This document shows positions 9,644 through 20,400 of a stretch of DNA of 64,000 nucleotides, piece after piece. The stretch covers positions 19,406 to 83,405 of the forward strand of contig JACCGJ010010468.1 of the NCBI GenBank assembly GCA_013407085.1, in the 5' to 3' direction. The stretch is from Atriophallophorus winterbourni (taxonomy: Eukaryota > Platyhelminthes > Trematoda > Plagiorchiida > Microphallidae). Numbering within the stretch: position 1 is the stretch's first letter; the number at the start of each line of letters is the position of its first letter. Position numbers and translations under genes: made by a program. The notes below the pieces were generated by a model. That model saw only the letters and a list, made by a program, of their open reading frames with translations. It was not told the DNA's origin and made no database searches.

Positions 9644-10268
9644 ACCGAACCATCACTGAAACTGGCTCGAACTCTATTCGCCCGAGATTTGTTTCATCTG
9701 CGATTCACTTACCTGCAGATAACAAAAACCCGGCTGTTAAACACATTTTGGCTCGATTCGTCGACAATTCTTCAAGAGTATTGGAGTACACAGCATACCT
9801 TTCTCACATGCTATTAACCACACCCTATTTCATCCCCCAGAATTTCTTAGATTTTCTTATTCTGATGGATTTATGTTCTTTTTTCCATCTTCTCAACCAA
9901 TCTTTCCGTGAAAAACATGTATTGATGCATATATAATTTATTTATCAATTTTTAATGACAATTTATTACAATTCTCTCCACTTTTTCCATAATTACCTTC
10001 CATTTATGTTCTCCATGTTTTGCCATCCTTGCAATTCGTAAATTCTGACAAAATTTGAATGAAACCTCATTGTTATTAGACATTTGGATTTTTTTCTTAC
10101 TTACTGTATATTCGTTCCCATTATTGAACGGAAAAAAATGTTTAAAAATCCCGCTCACTTCTGTCATTTGCACCGTTATATTTTCTTTTGCTGTTCCAAT
10201 TTTGATAAACTGATCATGTATTACATGCCTTGGATGTCCAAGAATATATATTATTATTATTATTATTG
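9644..10268 (+). repeat. R620 repeat, copy a (LINE 3-prime segment)
   Basis: About 625 bp, repeated at 22473-23102 with about 90% identity by eye. It starts ACCGAACCATCACTGAAACT and ends with the terminal hairpin CTTGGATGTCCAAG (10229-10242) and a (TTA)n tail. The first 250 bp are open (RFVSSAIHLPADNKNPAVKH) and vaguely resemble the end of a LINE ORF1, but I cannot confirm this. The next family A copy begins immediately after the tail. Confidence 0.75.
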
Positions 10269-11570
10269 AGATGCACGATACAAGATTACTTATTTCTTCA
10301 AACCAATAGCGCAATTCAAATTATTGACAGCACACTTGATTTAGGATTCCGATATTCTGCTTCACTCAATTTTAATGAACAGATACGCCATCGTATTACC
10401 AAAGCCAAGCAAAGTAATAATATTATGCACAGACCTATATTTCAACCTCATTGTGGAATAAATATATATATATATATAAATTATTCACCATTCATTTTCC
10501 AGACTATTGTAACCTAATATATACCAATATAAATAAATCCGAAGGCATAGTTTTAGAAAAGATACAAAAACTTAAAATCCATCATCGGTTATAAAACCAA
10601 ACAATTGTAGTGGTTGATCCAACGGAGATTTCACAACTAACTTTAAAGAAAGATGTATACAACTGAAATTTGATCCCTTATTGTTTCGCAGACTCAAGCA
10701 TAATCTGATCTCCTTCTTCAAAATAATGTCAACGAATAATATAGAAATAAGTACGAATCTTCACATGCGGCTTGATTTCAATTATAGCTGGAAAAACAGT
10801 GAAGAAACTATTTAAATTCCAAGGTGAATTTCTAAATTTCCAAAGAAAGGAAATATTCCTACTTGACTAAATATGATAAACTGTGGAATCTTTTTCCAAA
10901 ATATATAAGAATCAGCTCCACTTTAAATGAATTTAAATCACATCTGGCTTCATTCCTTACCATAGAAAAATTTCTCGATTTTCTCAAATTAGATGTTCTC
11001 CTCGATGATTTATATATTAAATGTATTACTGGGTATTTATATTGAATACATTTTCATAACGTTCTAATGAACATTCTCTCGTTTTTACTTCACAGCCTTA
11101 TTTGTCAATCCGCACCCAAATTAATCTGGCCCGGAGGAGACCTAAACCTAGTGGAATAAATTCCCTTCGCCTTGCGGAGAAGAAAACGGTTCATATTCGA
11201 GATATATCAATCTAATCTATATCTACCAATCTAATTAAAATGAAAAGGTTTCGAAAATCAACAACAGATATATTCACGCATTCTCGATTAACATTATTCC
11301 TTAAACATCAGTGCTGTCCGGAACATTCATTTACTTTTCTTGCTATGCCATTGTTTTTGTATATTAACAGATCACGTACAGATTATCTGAAAGCAACTGG
11401 TTATTACTCCAACCTTTATCTTCAGTAAATGTCAAATTTTGCTGCAGAAATGACCTCAAAATTGTTTTTGCAAATTTACATATTACCATCTAAATGTACA
11501 AATTTTTCGAAATTTTTGATCATGATTAACATGCCTTGGATTTCCAAGAACGAAATTTATTTATCTTTTA
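10269..11570 (+). mobile_element. Family A LINE, copy A4 (5-prime truncated)
   Basis: Starts inside RT and runs to a 3-prime terminal hairpin (CTTGGATTTCCAAG, 11535-11548) plus a TTTA-rich tail. Coding remnants: DLGFRYSASLNFNEQIRHRI (about 10340), ERCIQLKFDPLLFRRLKHNL (about 10650) and KYDKLWNLFPKYIRISSTLN (10863-11045). Between about 11060 and 11200 its 3-prime UTR matches that of the minus-strand copy A3 (CTCAATCCGCACC..., AGTGGAATAAA...). Frameshifts disable it. Confidence 0.75.
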
Positions 11571-11579
11571 TATATCAAA

Positions 11580-13002
11580 GAACAAAGTATTATTTTTGGT
11601 AGTGGCAAGCGCCTCTTTAAAGCTTTTCACTGACAGCTTTTTTCTTCCATATTTCATAGAAATTTCTCTAGGTGTCTCGTAACTGCATCAACTCATCGAA
11701 ATTCTAAACCTATTAAACTTGATAAAATAAAACTTCTTGAGAAAAAGATAACCCTGTTTCTGTTTCTGCAAACCACACACCAGACTTTTATTCATTTTTA
11801 CGTCTCAAGCAACTTCTTATCTCTTTTAAAACAATCAAATTACAATTCATCGAGAATCAAGAAAGAATGGCCCTGAACAGTGCTTCTAAGACCAAGTGTT
11901 TGAACAGTCTAACGAGATCTTGATATAATCTTAGTTAACATGAAATTTCTACACTTGTGTTCAACGAGAATGAATGGGAATCATCAACATCAGACTCTCC
12001 ATCAATAAGTAAGCATTTTCTGAACTATTTTAGTCAGTCATTCAATACCAGCGTATACCCTGTACTGCCAAATCAAAATATTAATTCAATGTGTATGGAT
12101 TCCATCTCCTTTAGTTAACAAGAAGTAAGCGCAATGTTTCGGCGAAGCAAAGCTTCTGACAAGCCTGATATTGTGGGCTTTGTTCCAGCAATCTTGCAAC
12201 TAAATACGGATGATATACCTTTAATTTTCTTGAACCTGTTTAATCTTTCTATTAAATCTGGTATTTTACCCCTCGAATGGAAACATTTTGTCATTGTACC
12301 TCGGCTTAAAACAGGGAATTCGCACACCGTCAATAAATATCGCCCAATTAAACACACACCTTTTCTCTCTAGGCTATCCGAAAAGTTGATCAAGAACGCA
12401 TTATTAGCTTACTTGGGCCCAAACGCTTTCTCTCCATTCCAACATGGCTTTCAAAATCAGAAGTCCTGCATTACCTGTCAGCTGGAATATTTGGACCATA
12501 TAACGGCCTCCATAGATCATGGATTAGCTGTACTGACAGTTTTCTTAGACATTACCAAAGCATTTGATAAGGTTCCTCATTCTCTTCTTCTTCGAAAATT
12601 ATCATCACTTGGTATTTCCGGATCCCTATTTAATTGGTTCTGTTCATATCTTTCTGATCGCACCTTCTCCGTTTCCGTTAATGGCATATCCTCTGAAACA
12701 CAACTTATACCAAGTGGAGTCATTCAGGGTAGCGTACTAGGCCCCCTCCTTTTTCTTATATATATTAATGATGTGCAAGATTTCGTAAAAAACTCAAAGC
12801 CTTATATCTTTGCGGATGATATTAAACTTGTTTTAGCTTTTCCAGCCATAGAGATATCACAGGCTATAGACTCTCTCAACGACGATCTTTCAACCCTTTC
12901 AAGTTGGGGCTCACAATGGGGTTTAGAATTCTCAGCTCTGAAGACGCAATTAATGGGTACAGGCTGCTCAATACCCTCCGGTAGTAATATTCTCAACAAT
13001 AT
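11580..13002 (+). mobile_element. Family A LINE, copy A2, left part
   Basis: Linker remains (FLNYFSQSFNTSVYP, about 12020-12055) are followed by a long open RT frame, which stops matching at about 13002, where element B begins. The remainder of the same protein resumes at 17335. Copy A2 is therefore split by a 4.3-kb insertion. Confidence 0.8.
12134..13002 (+). pseudogene. Family A RT, N-terminal and palm part, split by insertion
   Basis: About 290 open codons of RT with all main motifs: GILPLEWKHFVIVPRLKTGN, KYRPIKHTPFLSRLSEKLI, AVLTVFLDITKAFDKVPHS, LIPSGVIQGSVLGPLLFLIY and the catalytic box FADDIKLV (about 12810). The frame continues a few codons into the inserted element (IWVKYITT...). 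The downstream half (DLGFRYSSSLHFNEQVKFLI) is at 17335-18001. The RT would copy element RNA at a nicked target. Disruption by element B and an upstream stop inactivate it. Confidence 0.85.
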
Positions 13003-14358
13003 TTGGGTAAAATACATAACAACTGTGATAAAGCCTCTACGCAGGAAGTGGTATTGTTTATTAACAACGTTGAATTCCCCGGCGTTTGCTACGTATGTAG
13101 TGCATGTCGAAATAAACAGCCTAGTGATATAAATACAAATCTTCCCCATGAGGCAAAGCTGGAATCTCGAATAGAGATTTTAGAAAAATGTTTTCGAAAA
13201 CTCGAGGGAACAATTAAACCACGTTCAGTAGATACAATTGTCAACACAATTCTACCCGAAATAGATGTTGCTCAAAGCGGTAAAAAGCATGAGACAACTA
13301 CACCAAAAAGCGCACCCTTAACTGAGTGTTGTGAGTGCTTATCCGGATGCAACAAAAATGGTCCTATTGAACCCTGCTTCCCGTGCTCATCATCGAATAA
13401 AATTGCGAACACTATAGCCAAGACTCCCCAACGTCTAGTTGCATCACACACTAACAACCCAACATTTGCCCATATTGTGACTAAAGCAGGTAAGCGTTTG
13501 ACGGGAGCACAGACGCCTACACTTCAGGAGAAAGAGGAAGTCCTGAGCAAAACCGTCTCACATCATAAGGAGCAAATATACTCTATTAAACACGGAAAGA
13601 ATTTAAGCGTAATCTGCACCAATATTACTGAGTCAGAAATCACGCTCTTTCATGAAAGGCAAAAACATGACCTTGAGAATTGGTCAGATATTTGCAATCG
13701 AATTGGCTTAGATGGTATACACCCGGTATCGGTAACTCGGCTCGCTCGTCACCCGAAGTCCCCGAACCAAGACAAACCACGTTTGCTTAAGATCACTTTT
13801 GCCAACGAAAGGGACATGGAAAATGTCCTACTCAATTCGTATTTGCTCCAAACACAAAGTGACTCACACCAACGTATACATGCTGACGTACCTTGGTGGG
13901 AAAGGCAACGAACACCCAATGGTCGGGATCAAGCAGCATCAAGGAGTATTATTCTGCTCGACGTTCCTGAAAATACAGGAGCCACAACGGTTTACGAAAG
14001 AAAAGAGCACGATCGTAAACAGTGGTCATTTATTGCCGAGACTATCGGCTCTTCAAATTCTGTAGTCGTCGACACATACCGAATACCTTGCTCGCCAAAC
14101 TATCAAGGAAAATGTTCAAATCCACTCAAGATTACATTTTTGTCAAGTAGTATGGCAGATGCTGTCCGATCCGAACTAAAACTATACAGAAAGAGATTAC
14201 CCGATAACGTTAGATTGTGCAATCCCAAAGTTGTTGAAGTCAAATTGCAGCCTTCCATTGCAAAGGCATCCGAGTCTGACTCAAAGTCGCCAGTGAAAAT
14301 ATCTCAACTTGCATCAAAAAACGACAAATGTCCGACGTCGACAGCGTCGGACCAATAA
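13003..14358 (+). CDS. Element B ORF1 (5-prime truncated)
   Basis: A 451-codon open frame. No ATG opens it: the first codon of the open stretch is TTG at the junction with the disrupted RT, so the true start was lost on insertion. Near the N-terminus is a cysteine cluster (CYVCSACRNKQ), probably the end of a zinc-binding PHD-like module of CR1 ORF1. A short helical stretch follows (KLESRIEILEKCFRKLEG, coiled-coil-like). Two weakly similar modules come next (ENWSDICNRIGLDGIHPVSV ... RLLKITFANERDMENVLLN, and KQWSFIAETIGSSNSVVV ... NPLKITFLSSSMADAV) that look like a duplicated RRM-like RNA-binding fold. Its stop overlaps the ORF2 start by about 30 bp in another frame. Family role: RNA binding and chaperoning of the element transcript (inference). 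Confidence 0.7.
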   Translation: MGKIHNNCDKASTQEVVLFINNVEFPGVCYVCSACRNKQPSDINTNLPHEAKLESRIEILEKCFRKLEGTIKPRSVDTIVNTILPEIDVAQSGKKHETTTPKSAPLTECCECLSGCNKNGPIEPCFPCSSSNKIANTIAKTPQRLVASHTNNPTFAHIVTKAGKRLTGAQTPTLQEKEEVLSKTVSHHKEQIYSIKHGKNLSVICTNITESEITLFHERQKHDLENWSDICNRIGLDGIHPVSVTRLARHPKSPNQDKPRLLKITFANERDMENVLLNSYLLQTQSDSHQRIHADVPWWERQRTPNGRDQAASRSIILLDVPENTGATTVYERKEHDRKQWSFIAETIGSSNSVVVDTYRIPCSPNYQGKCSNPLKITFLSSSMADAVRSELKLYRKRLPDNVRLCNPKVVEVKLQPSIAKASESDSKSPVKISQLASKNDKCPTSTASDQ

Positions 14359-17011
14359 ATACTGTTACTGACTCGTTGTTACATGCTAAAAGCTCAATAA
14401 AGTGTCTCTATACGAATGCCCAAAGTTTGTTTAATAAATTGGCTGAACTAACCGAGCTGTGCAAACGATACTCACCAGACCTCATCGCTGTGACTGAAAC
14501 CTGGTTTCAATCTTGTATGAATGAAAGGGAACTGTCGATCCCAAACATGATACTATTACGGAACGATCGTCCACGAAAAGGTGGTGGTGTGGCTTTATAC
14601 TTTCACGAACGTCTTCAGTGCATGAAGATTCACGATCCCAACCTCGAATCAGAAGACACCCTCTGGTGTAGCCTTACACAGGAGTCACAGGACGACTGCA
14701 TCATTGGTATAATATATCGCCCTCCATCTTCGACGGATGCTCAAAACGACAGGGTATTAGAGGCTCTAAAATATGCCGGAGAGATGCGAAGCTCCCAATT
14801 ACTGGTCATGGGGGACTTCAACCTTCCTCATCTTTTTAACAGATCAGATCATCCTCTACACACAACTGATCATAAATTTCGTGAGCTGATCGACATGATT
14901 CCACAGCATAACCATGTGTCCGACTTTACTCACAAAAGAGGATCAGAGTTACCGTCCGTTTTGATTTAATCCTTACTTCCGAGGCAACAGCAGTTGAAGG
15001 TGTTGACTACATTGCCCCTCTCGGTCGAAGTGATCATCTTGTGTTAGGTTTTGAATATGTATGCAGCGCTAGACGAGTATGTGAGTTCCGCAAAACTATT
15101 CAGAAGGATCGACTACGTGAGTTTACGTGACGCGCTTGGGTTAGTAAATTGGCGAGTGCTTGATTATCACAACACGGAAACACATTGCACCGCAATCACA
15201 GAAAGACTTCAGTCAAACATACATCAAAATTCGCGATTTGTTAATGAACGAAGGTTAAGCGACTTTCGCTTTAAGCTTCGTAGTCGCACGAAAAAATGGA
15301 TCGGGCAAAGGAACTCTGCTTGGTTTCAACACAGAAATACCAAGACTGATGCGTCGTGTCAACAATTTTGCGGAATTCGCGACAAAGTAAACACTCTCAT
15401 CAAAAAGACAAGCAAAATTACCATCGCTTTCTATCTTGGAAAATGGAAAGAAATCCTAAATTGCTTTATCGGATTGTCAATACTCGATCGAGCGTGAAAC
15501 CAGGGGTGTTTCCTGTTCTTACTGACGAGGGATTAACAGTCTCGCAAAGGAAACAGCTGATGCTCTCGCTCAATTTTATGCTAAAGTATTTAGTCCGTTA
15601 GCGATTCGATCGACTGAAGAATTACCGCCATCAACAGTGACGCAACAGCTGACTGAGATCGAGATAAATCCAGTGATTATACAACGACATTTGTGTCGAA
15701 TGAACCCTAGGAAATCCCCTGGAGCGGATAGGATCACTCCGACTATACTAAAATCCTGTGACCAGCAGCTGTGTGAACCTTTGTGTGAATTGTTCAAACA
15801 TTCTCTAATTGAAGGAGTGGTGCCAACAGAGTGGAAGACAGGGGTAATTTCACCTATCTACAAAGGCGGTAGACGTTCAGATCCGGCAAACTACCGTCCT
15901 GTCACCCTACTTCCTGTGATATCCAAAGTTCTAGAGTGGATAGTGACAGAAAATATAGTTCATCACCTGGAATCACAAAATATGCTATCTGTAGCGCAGC
16001 ATGGTTTTCGTAAATCTCGCTCATGCTTGACAAACCTGTTGACGGTTTTAAATGACTGTACCCAAGCGGTTGACGAAGGAGCTAGCATCCACGCTTGTTA
16101 TCTGGACATGTCTAAAGCTTTCGATCGAGTTGATCACTTTCGACTATTACAAAAGCTGAAAGCAGATGGGTATCAGCGGACAGCTACTCATATGGCTTGA
16201 AAGTTACCTCAGTGGGCGTAAGGCGATCGTTCGAATCAACGGGGTACTATCACAGGCTATTGATGCATCTAGTGGCGTACCGCAAGGTTCAGTCCTCGGG
16301 CCAGGACTTTTCTTGGCTTACATCAACGACTTACCAGAGACGCTCGCATGCAAGGTGATTCTTTTTGCTGATGACATCAAACTTTGGACCCGGATAAAAA
16401 CAATTGCGGGCTGTGTACAGCTGCAACGTGATCTAGATGCTCTACACGAATGGTCGATACGGAATAATTTGCCATTCAATATCCAAAAATGCAAGGTGTT
16501 GCAGATTGGTAAGCCATTCCAGTACCAGTATTAATTTAAGCAGACTATTTTGAGCTGGACAGAATTTGAAAGGGATCTTAGAGTCTGGGTATGCGGCAGC
16601 CTGAAAAACAGCTTGCATTGTGAGGTTATCTACAAGCGTGCTCCCAAGCTTCTAGGTATGCTGCGACGGATCTTCAGAACCTTCTCGCCTGAAACTTTGC
16701 CCACCATCATAAACGCCTATATAATTCCAACCATGGAACATGCATCACAAGCTTGGACTCCGTGGTTAAAAAAGGATATAATATTGCTTGACAAAATATA
16801 CCATCGCGCAACCAAACTCGTTAGAGGTTTCCGTAAACTAGCGTACGAGGAACGATTGCAAAAACTGAGGCTCCCCACTCCCCTCAAAAGAACCCTTCGA
16901 AGCGATGTGATACTAACATTTAAAATATTAAATACCCCACATCATCCCTTGAAACATTCATTCGTATACCGTGATTCACGTCATACACGCAGCCACTCAG
17001 CGACACTGTAA
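14328..17011 (+). pseudogene. Element B ORF2: endonuclease and RT, frameshifted
   Basis: ATG at 14328. The endonuclease is in order: LYTNAQSLFNKLAEL, VTETWFQSC, GGGVALYF, IIGIIYRPPSS, LLVMGDFNLPH, then after a frame change near 14960 the end FDLILTSEA and LGRSDHLVLGFEY. RT: NPRKSPGADRITPTILKSC (15700), PANYRPVTLLPVISKVLE, AQHGFRKSRSCLTNLL, YLDMSKAFDRVDH; frame change near 16170; then SGVPQGSVLGPGLFLAYIND and the catalytic FADDIKLW (about 16363). After another break the C-terminal part (YKRAPKLLGMLRRIFRTFSP, KLRLPTPLKRTLRSDVI) ends at 17011. At least four frame breaks make it inactive, but every domain is recognisable. Confidence 0.88.
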
Positions 17012-17334
17012 ATTTCCCACTCACGTATCAGCTGTCGTCGATATTTTTATTGTGTACATGTGTGTTTCCTCTAGAATTCCCTCCCTGAAACGCTTGTCAT
17101 CTCTCCCAGCATCGGAACGTTTATTCAAAATTTGGATACTTATTTGTTGCATAACGATTTGACGACACCTGCGTATTGCCTCATGGTAACTGTACAACTT
17201 GACTATACTTGACATTACATGTTTATTTTATACCTATTTCCTGAACGTATATTTACTATGTTATGGTAACTGTGAAGCTATGTGCTTCTTGTAACCATAA
17301 ATTCTTGAATCTTGAATACACCACTCGCACCTTC

Positions 17335-18001
17335 CAACGAAATCGAAGACTTAGGATTTAGATATTCTTCATCTCTCCATTTCAACGAACAAGTAAAATT
17401 TCTCATAGCAAGAGCTGGACAGAATTTTGGTTTGATAAATTAAAAATTCCTCCTTCGTGAAAGTAGACTAAGTCTATATGGAATCAAAGTATTATCGCTT
17501 CATGACTACTGTAATATAGCCTACTCTCACATCGCTAGGCGTGACTGCATTCTTTCAGGAAGCCTTCAATATAGAACTAGCAAAATCATGTTAGGCTACT
17601 CTGATCCTTCATCTTATAAAGTAAGATGCAATCTACTAGACATTGACCCGATATGGTTACGCAGAATTCGCCTTAATCTCTTTCTTTTCTTCCGAATCAT
17701 CACAGAGCACCAAGTTAAGCTTAGATCTACCATGCGATTCCAAGATTGCAATCGTTCTGTACGACGTAACCGAATAAGGCTATTACATATTCCCGTTATT
17801 CGCACTAAAGTTCGACAAAACTTCCTTTTAATTAGGTATGCGCATCCTTGGAATTCTCTCCCACTCCATTTTCGCATGTGCACATCTACAGGTAAATTTA
17901 AAACACTCGTAGATTTTCTTAATGCTCCATCGCTATGCGAAATTCTCCAAATAAACACTTCTATAGACAATATATTTTGTCACGGTATTCCTGGTTATTG
18001 A
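17335..18001 (+). pseudogene. Family A RT, C-terminal part
   Basis: Begins EDLGFRYSSSLHFNEQVKFL, equivalent to DLGFRYSSSLTFNEQIRHLI of the intact minus-strand copy. After a break it continues as an open frame (17588-18001) with SYKVRCNLLDIDPIWLRRIR and RTKVRQNFLLIRYAHPWNSL and the terminal CHGIPGY, the shared family A C-terminus. It belongs to the same gene as 12134-13002. Confidence 0.82.
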
Positions 18002-18125
18002 ACCAATTGTAAGTATTTTGCACATTAGCACACGTATAGAACTGTTCACAATGTCCGAGATACATGGTATTATTAAGTGTCAGGTTACTTAGGGTCTATG
18101 TATGTTACATCTATTTCCATTCCCC

Positions 18126-18220
18126 TCTCATATCTGTCTAGGCCTGGGCAACCTGACAGTATTTAGCCAACGTCTCTGACTGTGCGGCACTTTGCCTGGA
18201 TCAGGCTTGTGCTTCCATAC
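18126..18220 (+). repeat. SINE-like repeat S2 (3-prime half)
   Basis: Same truncation point and same position in the family A 3-prime UTR as S1, so it was present in the common ancestor of copies A1 and A2. Confidence 0.85.
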
Positions 18221-18755
18221 TAGCATCATACATATATCAAAACCTGGGACTAGTATTATATGTACCTTTACTTATTATTATTAATATTATTATTGTATCT
18301 CTTTAGGCTTATCCTACCCCCTTGTTGTTTAAACATAGTTATCCTTATTGTTTCAATTTAGGTTTCTATCGTAAACAAATGTTTCTCTAAAAAAATTTCG
18401 AAACATCTAAAAAAATTATTTTTCTGATTATCTATTTATAACGCCGCTGTAGTGTCAGGTTACATAGGGTCTATGCATGTCTCGTCATAGGTTGGGACTT
18501 GCATCACATTTGTCTATTTGTCACATTGCCTTCCATGACATTTTTTATACAATATTATGTATATATCTGTCTTTTATATATAAATGTCACATTTTTATCC
18601 AAAATTGCAAAAATAATAAAATCTACCGAAAAATAAAAGAAAGTAAAAAAACTGGAAATCATTATGTTTTCAATGTACATTCATAATTTTTTAATGATGA
18701 ACTATTTTACTTTGATGACCTCTCACCATGATGGTGAAGAGAATATCGTTCATTA

Positions 18756-18930
18756 TATTTTAATAAATAAATTTTATTCTTGGAAATCCAAGGCATGTTA
18801 AACATGATCAATAATTTCCGAAAGCTTTGTACAATCAGATTATAGTATGTACATTTGCAAAAACAATTTGTTCAAGTTCATTTGTTCCAGCGGAATTTAA
18901 CGTTCAATAAATATAAAGGTAACGGTATTT
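18756..18930 (-). repeat. LINE 3-prime end on minus strand
   Basis: AATAAATAAATTTTATTCTT followed by the palindrome CTTGGAAATCCAAG (18779-18792). To its right it matches the reverse complement of 11450-11550 (3-prime end of copy A4). It is a severely truncated family A-type insertion in inverse orientation. Confidence 0.7.
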
Positions 18931-19079
18931 AAAGTTGTTTCCAGGTAATCGGTACGTGATCTGATATAGTACGGAAACACAGCTATTGCAAGGAGAGGTC
19001 TAGAATGTTTTCGGCAACACTGATGATCAATGGATAAGGTCCATCAAAGATGCGCGAAGAATCTCTATTTTTGCTTACT

Positions 19080-20117
19080 TGGATATGTTCTCCAAGCTTG
19101 TTGAGTTTGCATCGGACGTTTCGTTGCCAGACTAGGCAACATTTTTAGCGATTGTTGGCAAATTGACTGCTCGAATTTGAACTGACGATAGTATTTGGCC
19201 GGCCGACCAGTGGTCACGTGATCGCACGTGATTGATTGATTGATTGGCTGCCTTTACGGTTCTTCGTCTCAGTCGCATCCGTGTGTAGATGTCGTCCAAG
19301 CTCACGTGTTCGTTGATCGATCGTTCACCGGAGTACCAGGCTTCGATGAACTCTCGTGCTGCTTTGTTATTAGCTCGACCCAAGATATGGCAGTTATGCC
19401 AGTCCATCTCGTGATCTTCGTTGTCGACGTGCGTTGATATGAGAGACTTGGTGTCGTGACGTCGTACGGCTAGTTGATGCTCATGGATTCGAGTTTTTAG
19501 TTTTCGACCGGTTTGGGCCGATGTAGTGTTTGTCACAGTGCGTGCACTGTATTTTGTACACTACGTTTGCGTTTTCATCTTTGGGTATTGCATCTTTCAC
19601 TTTTGTGAGCACGTTACGTAGCGTTGCTGTTGATTTGTGGGCGATAAAAATACCATGAGGTCGAAGGAGTCTTGATGTCATTTCCGAGATGTCTTTGACG
19701 TATGGTAACGCCGCCCTTTTGCGTAACATCAGTCTGGTCTCGCCTAGGGCGCGTCGTTAGGCATCTACGGATAAAGTTCTTCGGGTAAGCGTTCTCCTGG
19801 AATAGTTTGTATAAATATTGTTCTTCCTCTTTTTGCAGTGTGAGTGTGCTGCAATGTGTTCTAGCGCGTTGAAACAACGTCCAAACGCAGCTTTTCTTGT
19901 GTGCTGTTGGGTGGTTGCTTTTGAAGTTCAAGATTTGGTCGGTGTGGCTCGGCTTCCTATAGACATTGGTCTGTAGTTCGCCTTCACTCATTCTGGTGAC
20001 TTGTACATCTAAGAATGGTAATTGACCGCTTGTTTCTTTTTCCATTGTTAACTGTATACCATTGAATACACAGTTGAGTAATCGTGCAGTTTACTCAACA
20101 AGCTCGGATAACATATT
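19080..20117 (-). mobile_element. Penelope-like element PLE1 (truncated, decayed)
   Basis: End of a Penelope RT plus GIY-YIG endonuclease on the minus strand. The segment at 19084-19108 (ATATGTTCTCCAAGCTTGTT, continuing GAG) is inverted relative to CTCAACAAGCTCGGATAACA at 20096-20115, so short inverted copies of the terminal repeat flank the ORF. A hammerhead-like motif lies next to the coding 3-prime end (19118-19148). Confidence 0.75.
19132..20045 (-). pseudogene. PLE1 RT tail and GIY-YIG endonuclease
   Basis: Three open stretches in different frames read in order. 20045-19740 is the RT end (QLPFLDVQVTRMSEGE, LQTNVYRKPSHTDQILNFKS). 19729-19500 is the linker (MTSRLLRPHGIFIAHKS, NVVYKIQCTHCDKHYIG). 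19536-19160 is the rest of the endonuclease (TGRKLKTRIHEHQLAVRRHD, AREFIEAWYSGERSINEH). Family knowledge: the GIY-YIG domain nicks target DNA for Penelope retrotransposition. The Y...YIG pair, the CTHC cysteine pair and the HEH segment are visible. Two frameshifts and the missing N-terminal RT make it inactive. The intact homologue is at 61687-62466. Confidence 0.85.
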
Positions 20118-20400
20118 CAAGTAAGCTACAACAACGACCCAAGCTACAAATATTCCAAACAATACTAACAAGGATATCTATTGTTGATGTTCCAAACTTT
20201 TTCATTTTAATTGTTGTGAAAAGATTGTTCTTTCCTGACCATGGGCCGTTTTCTTGTCCGCTAGGCGGAAGTGGTTTATTCCACTAGTTTGAGGTCTGGG
20301 GGCCAGTTTCATTTTGGTGCGGATTGAGAATTTTGCTGTGGAGAAAAAAACTCAAAAGCGAGAGGATGTTGTTTCAAACGTTATGAAAGTCCATTTAATA

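Larger units (their letters stand above)
13003..17318 (+). mobile_element. CR1-like LINE element B, nested in family A copy A2
   Basis: ORF1, endonuclease, RT and 3-prime UTR occur in order over 4.3 kb. The 5-prime end is within ORF1, as no ATG opens that frame, so it is slightly truncated. The 3-prime end is a short repeat of ATTCTTGAATCTTGAATA, typical of CR1-group tails. Left and right flanks are the two halves of one RT gene. I see no clear target duplication, which is common for CR1. Confidence 0.85.
17319..18755 (+). mobile_element. Family A copy A2, right part with 3-prime UTR
   Basis: The RT C-terminus resumes after element B, and the stop is at 18001. The 3-prime UTR (18002-18750) is the uninterrupted counterpart of 5923-6146 plus 8731-8934 plus 9300-9630. 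It ends at TTCATTATATTTT before a minus-strand LINE tail. Confidence 0.85.
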
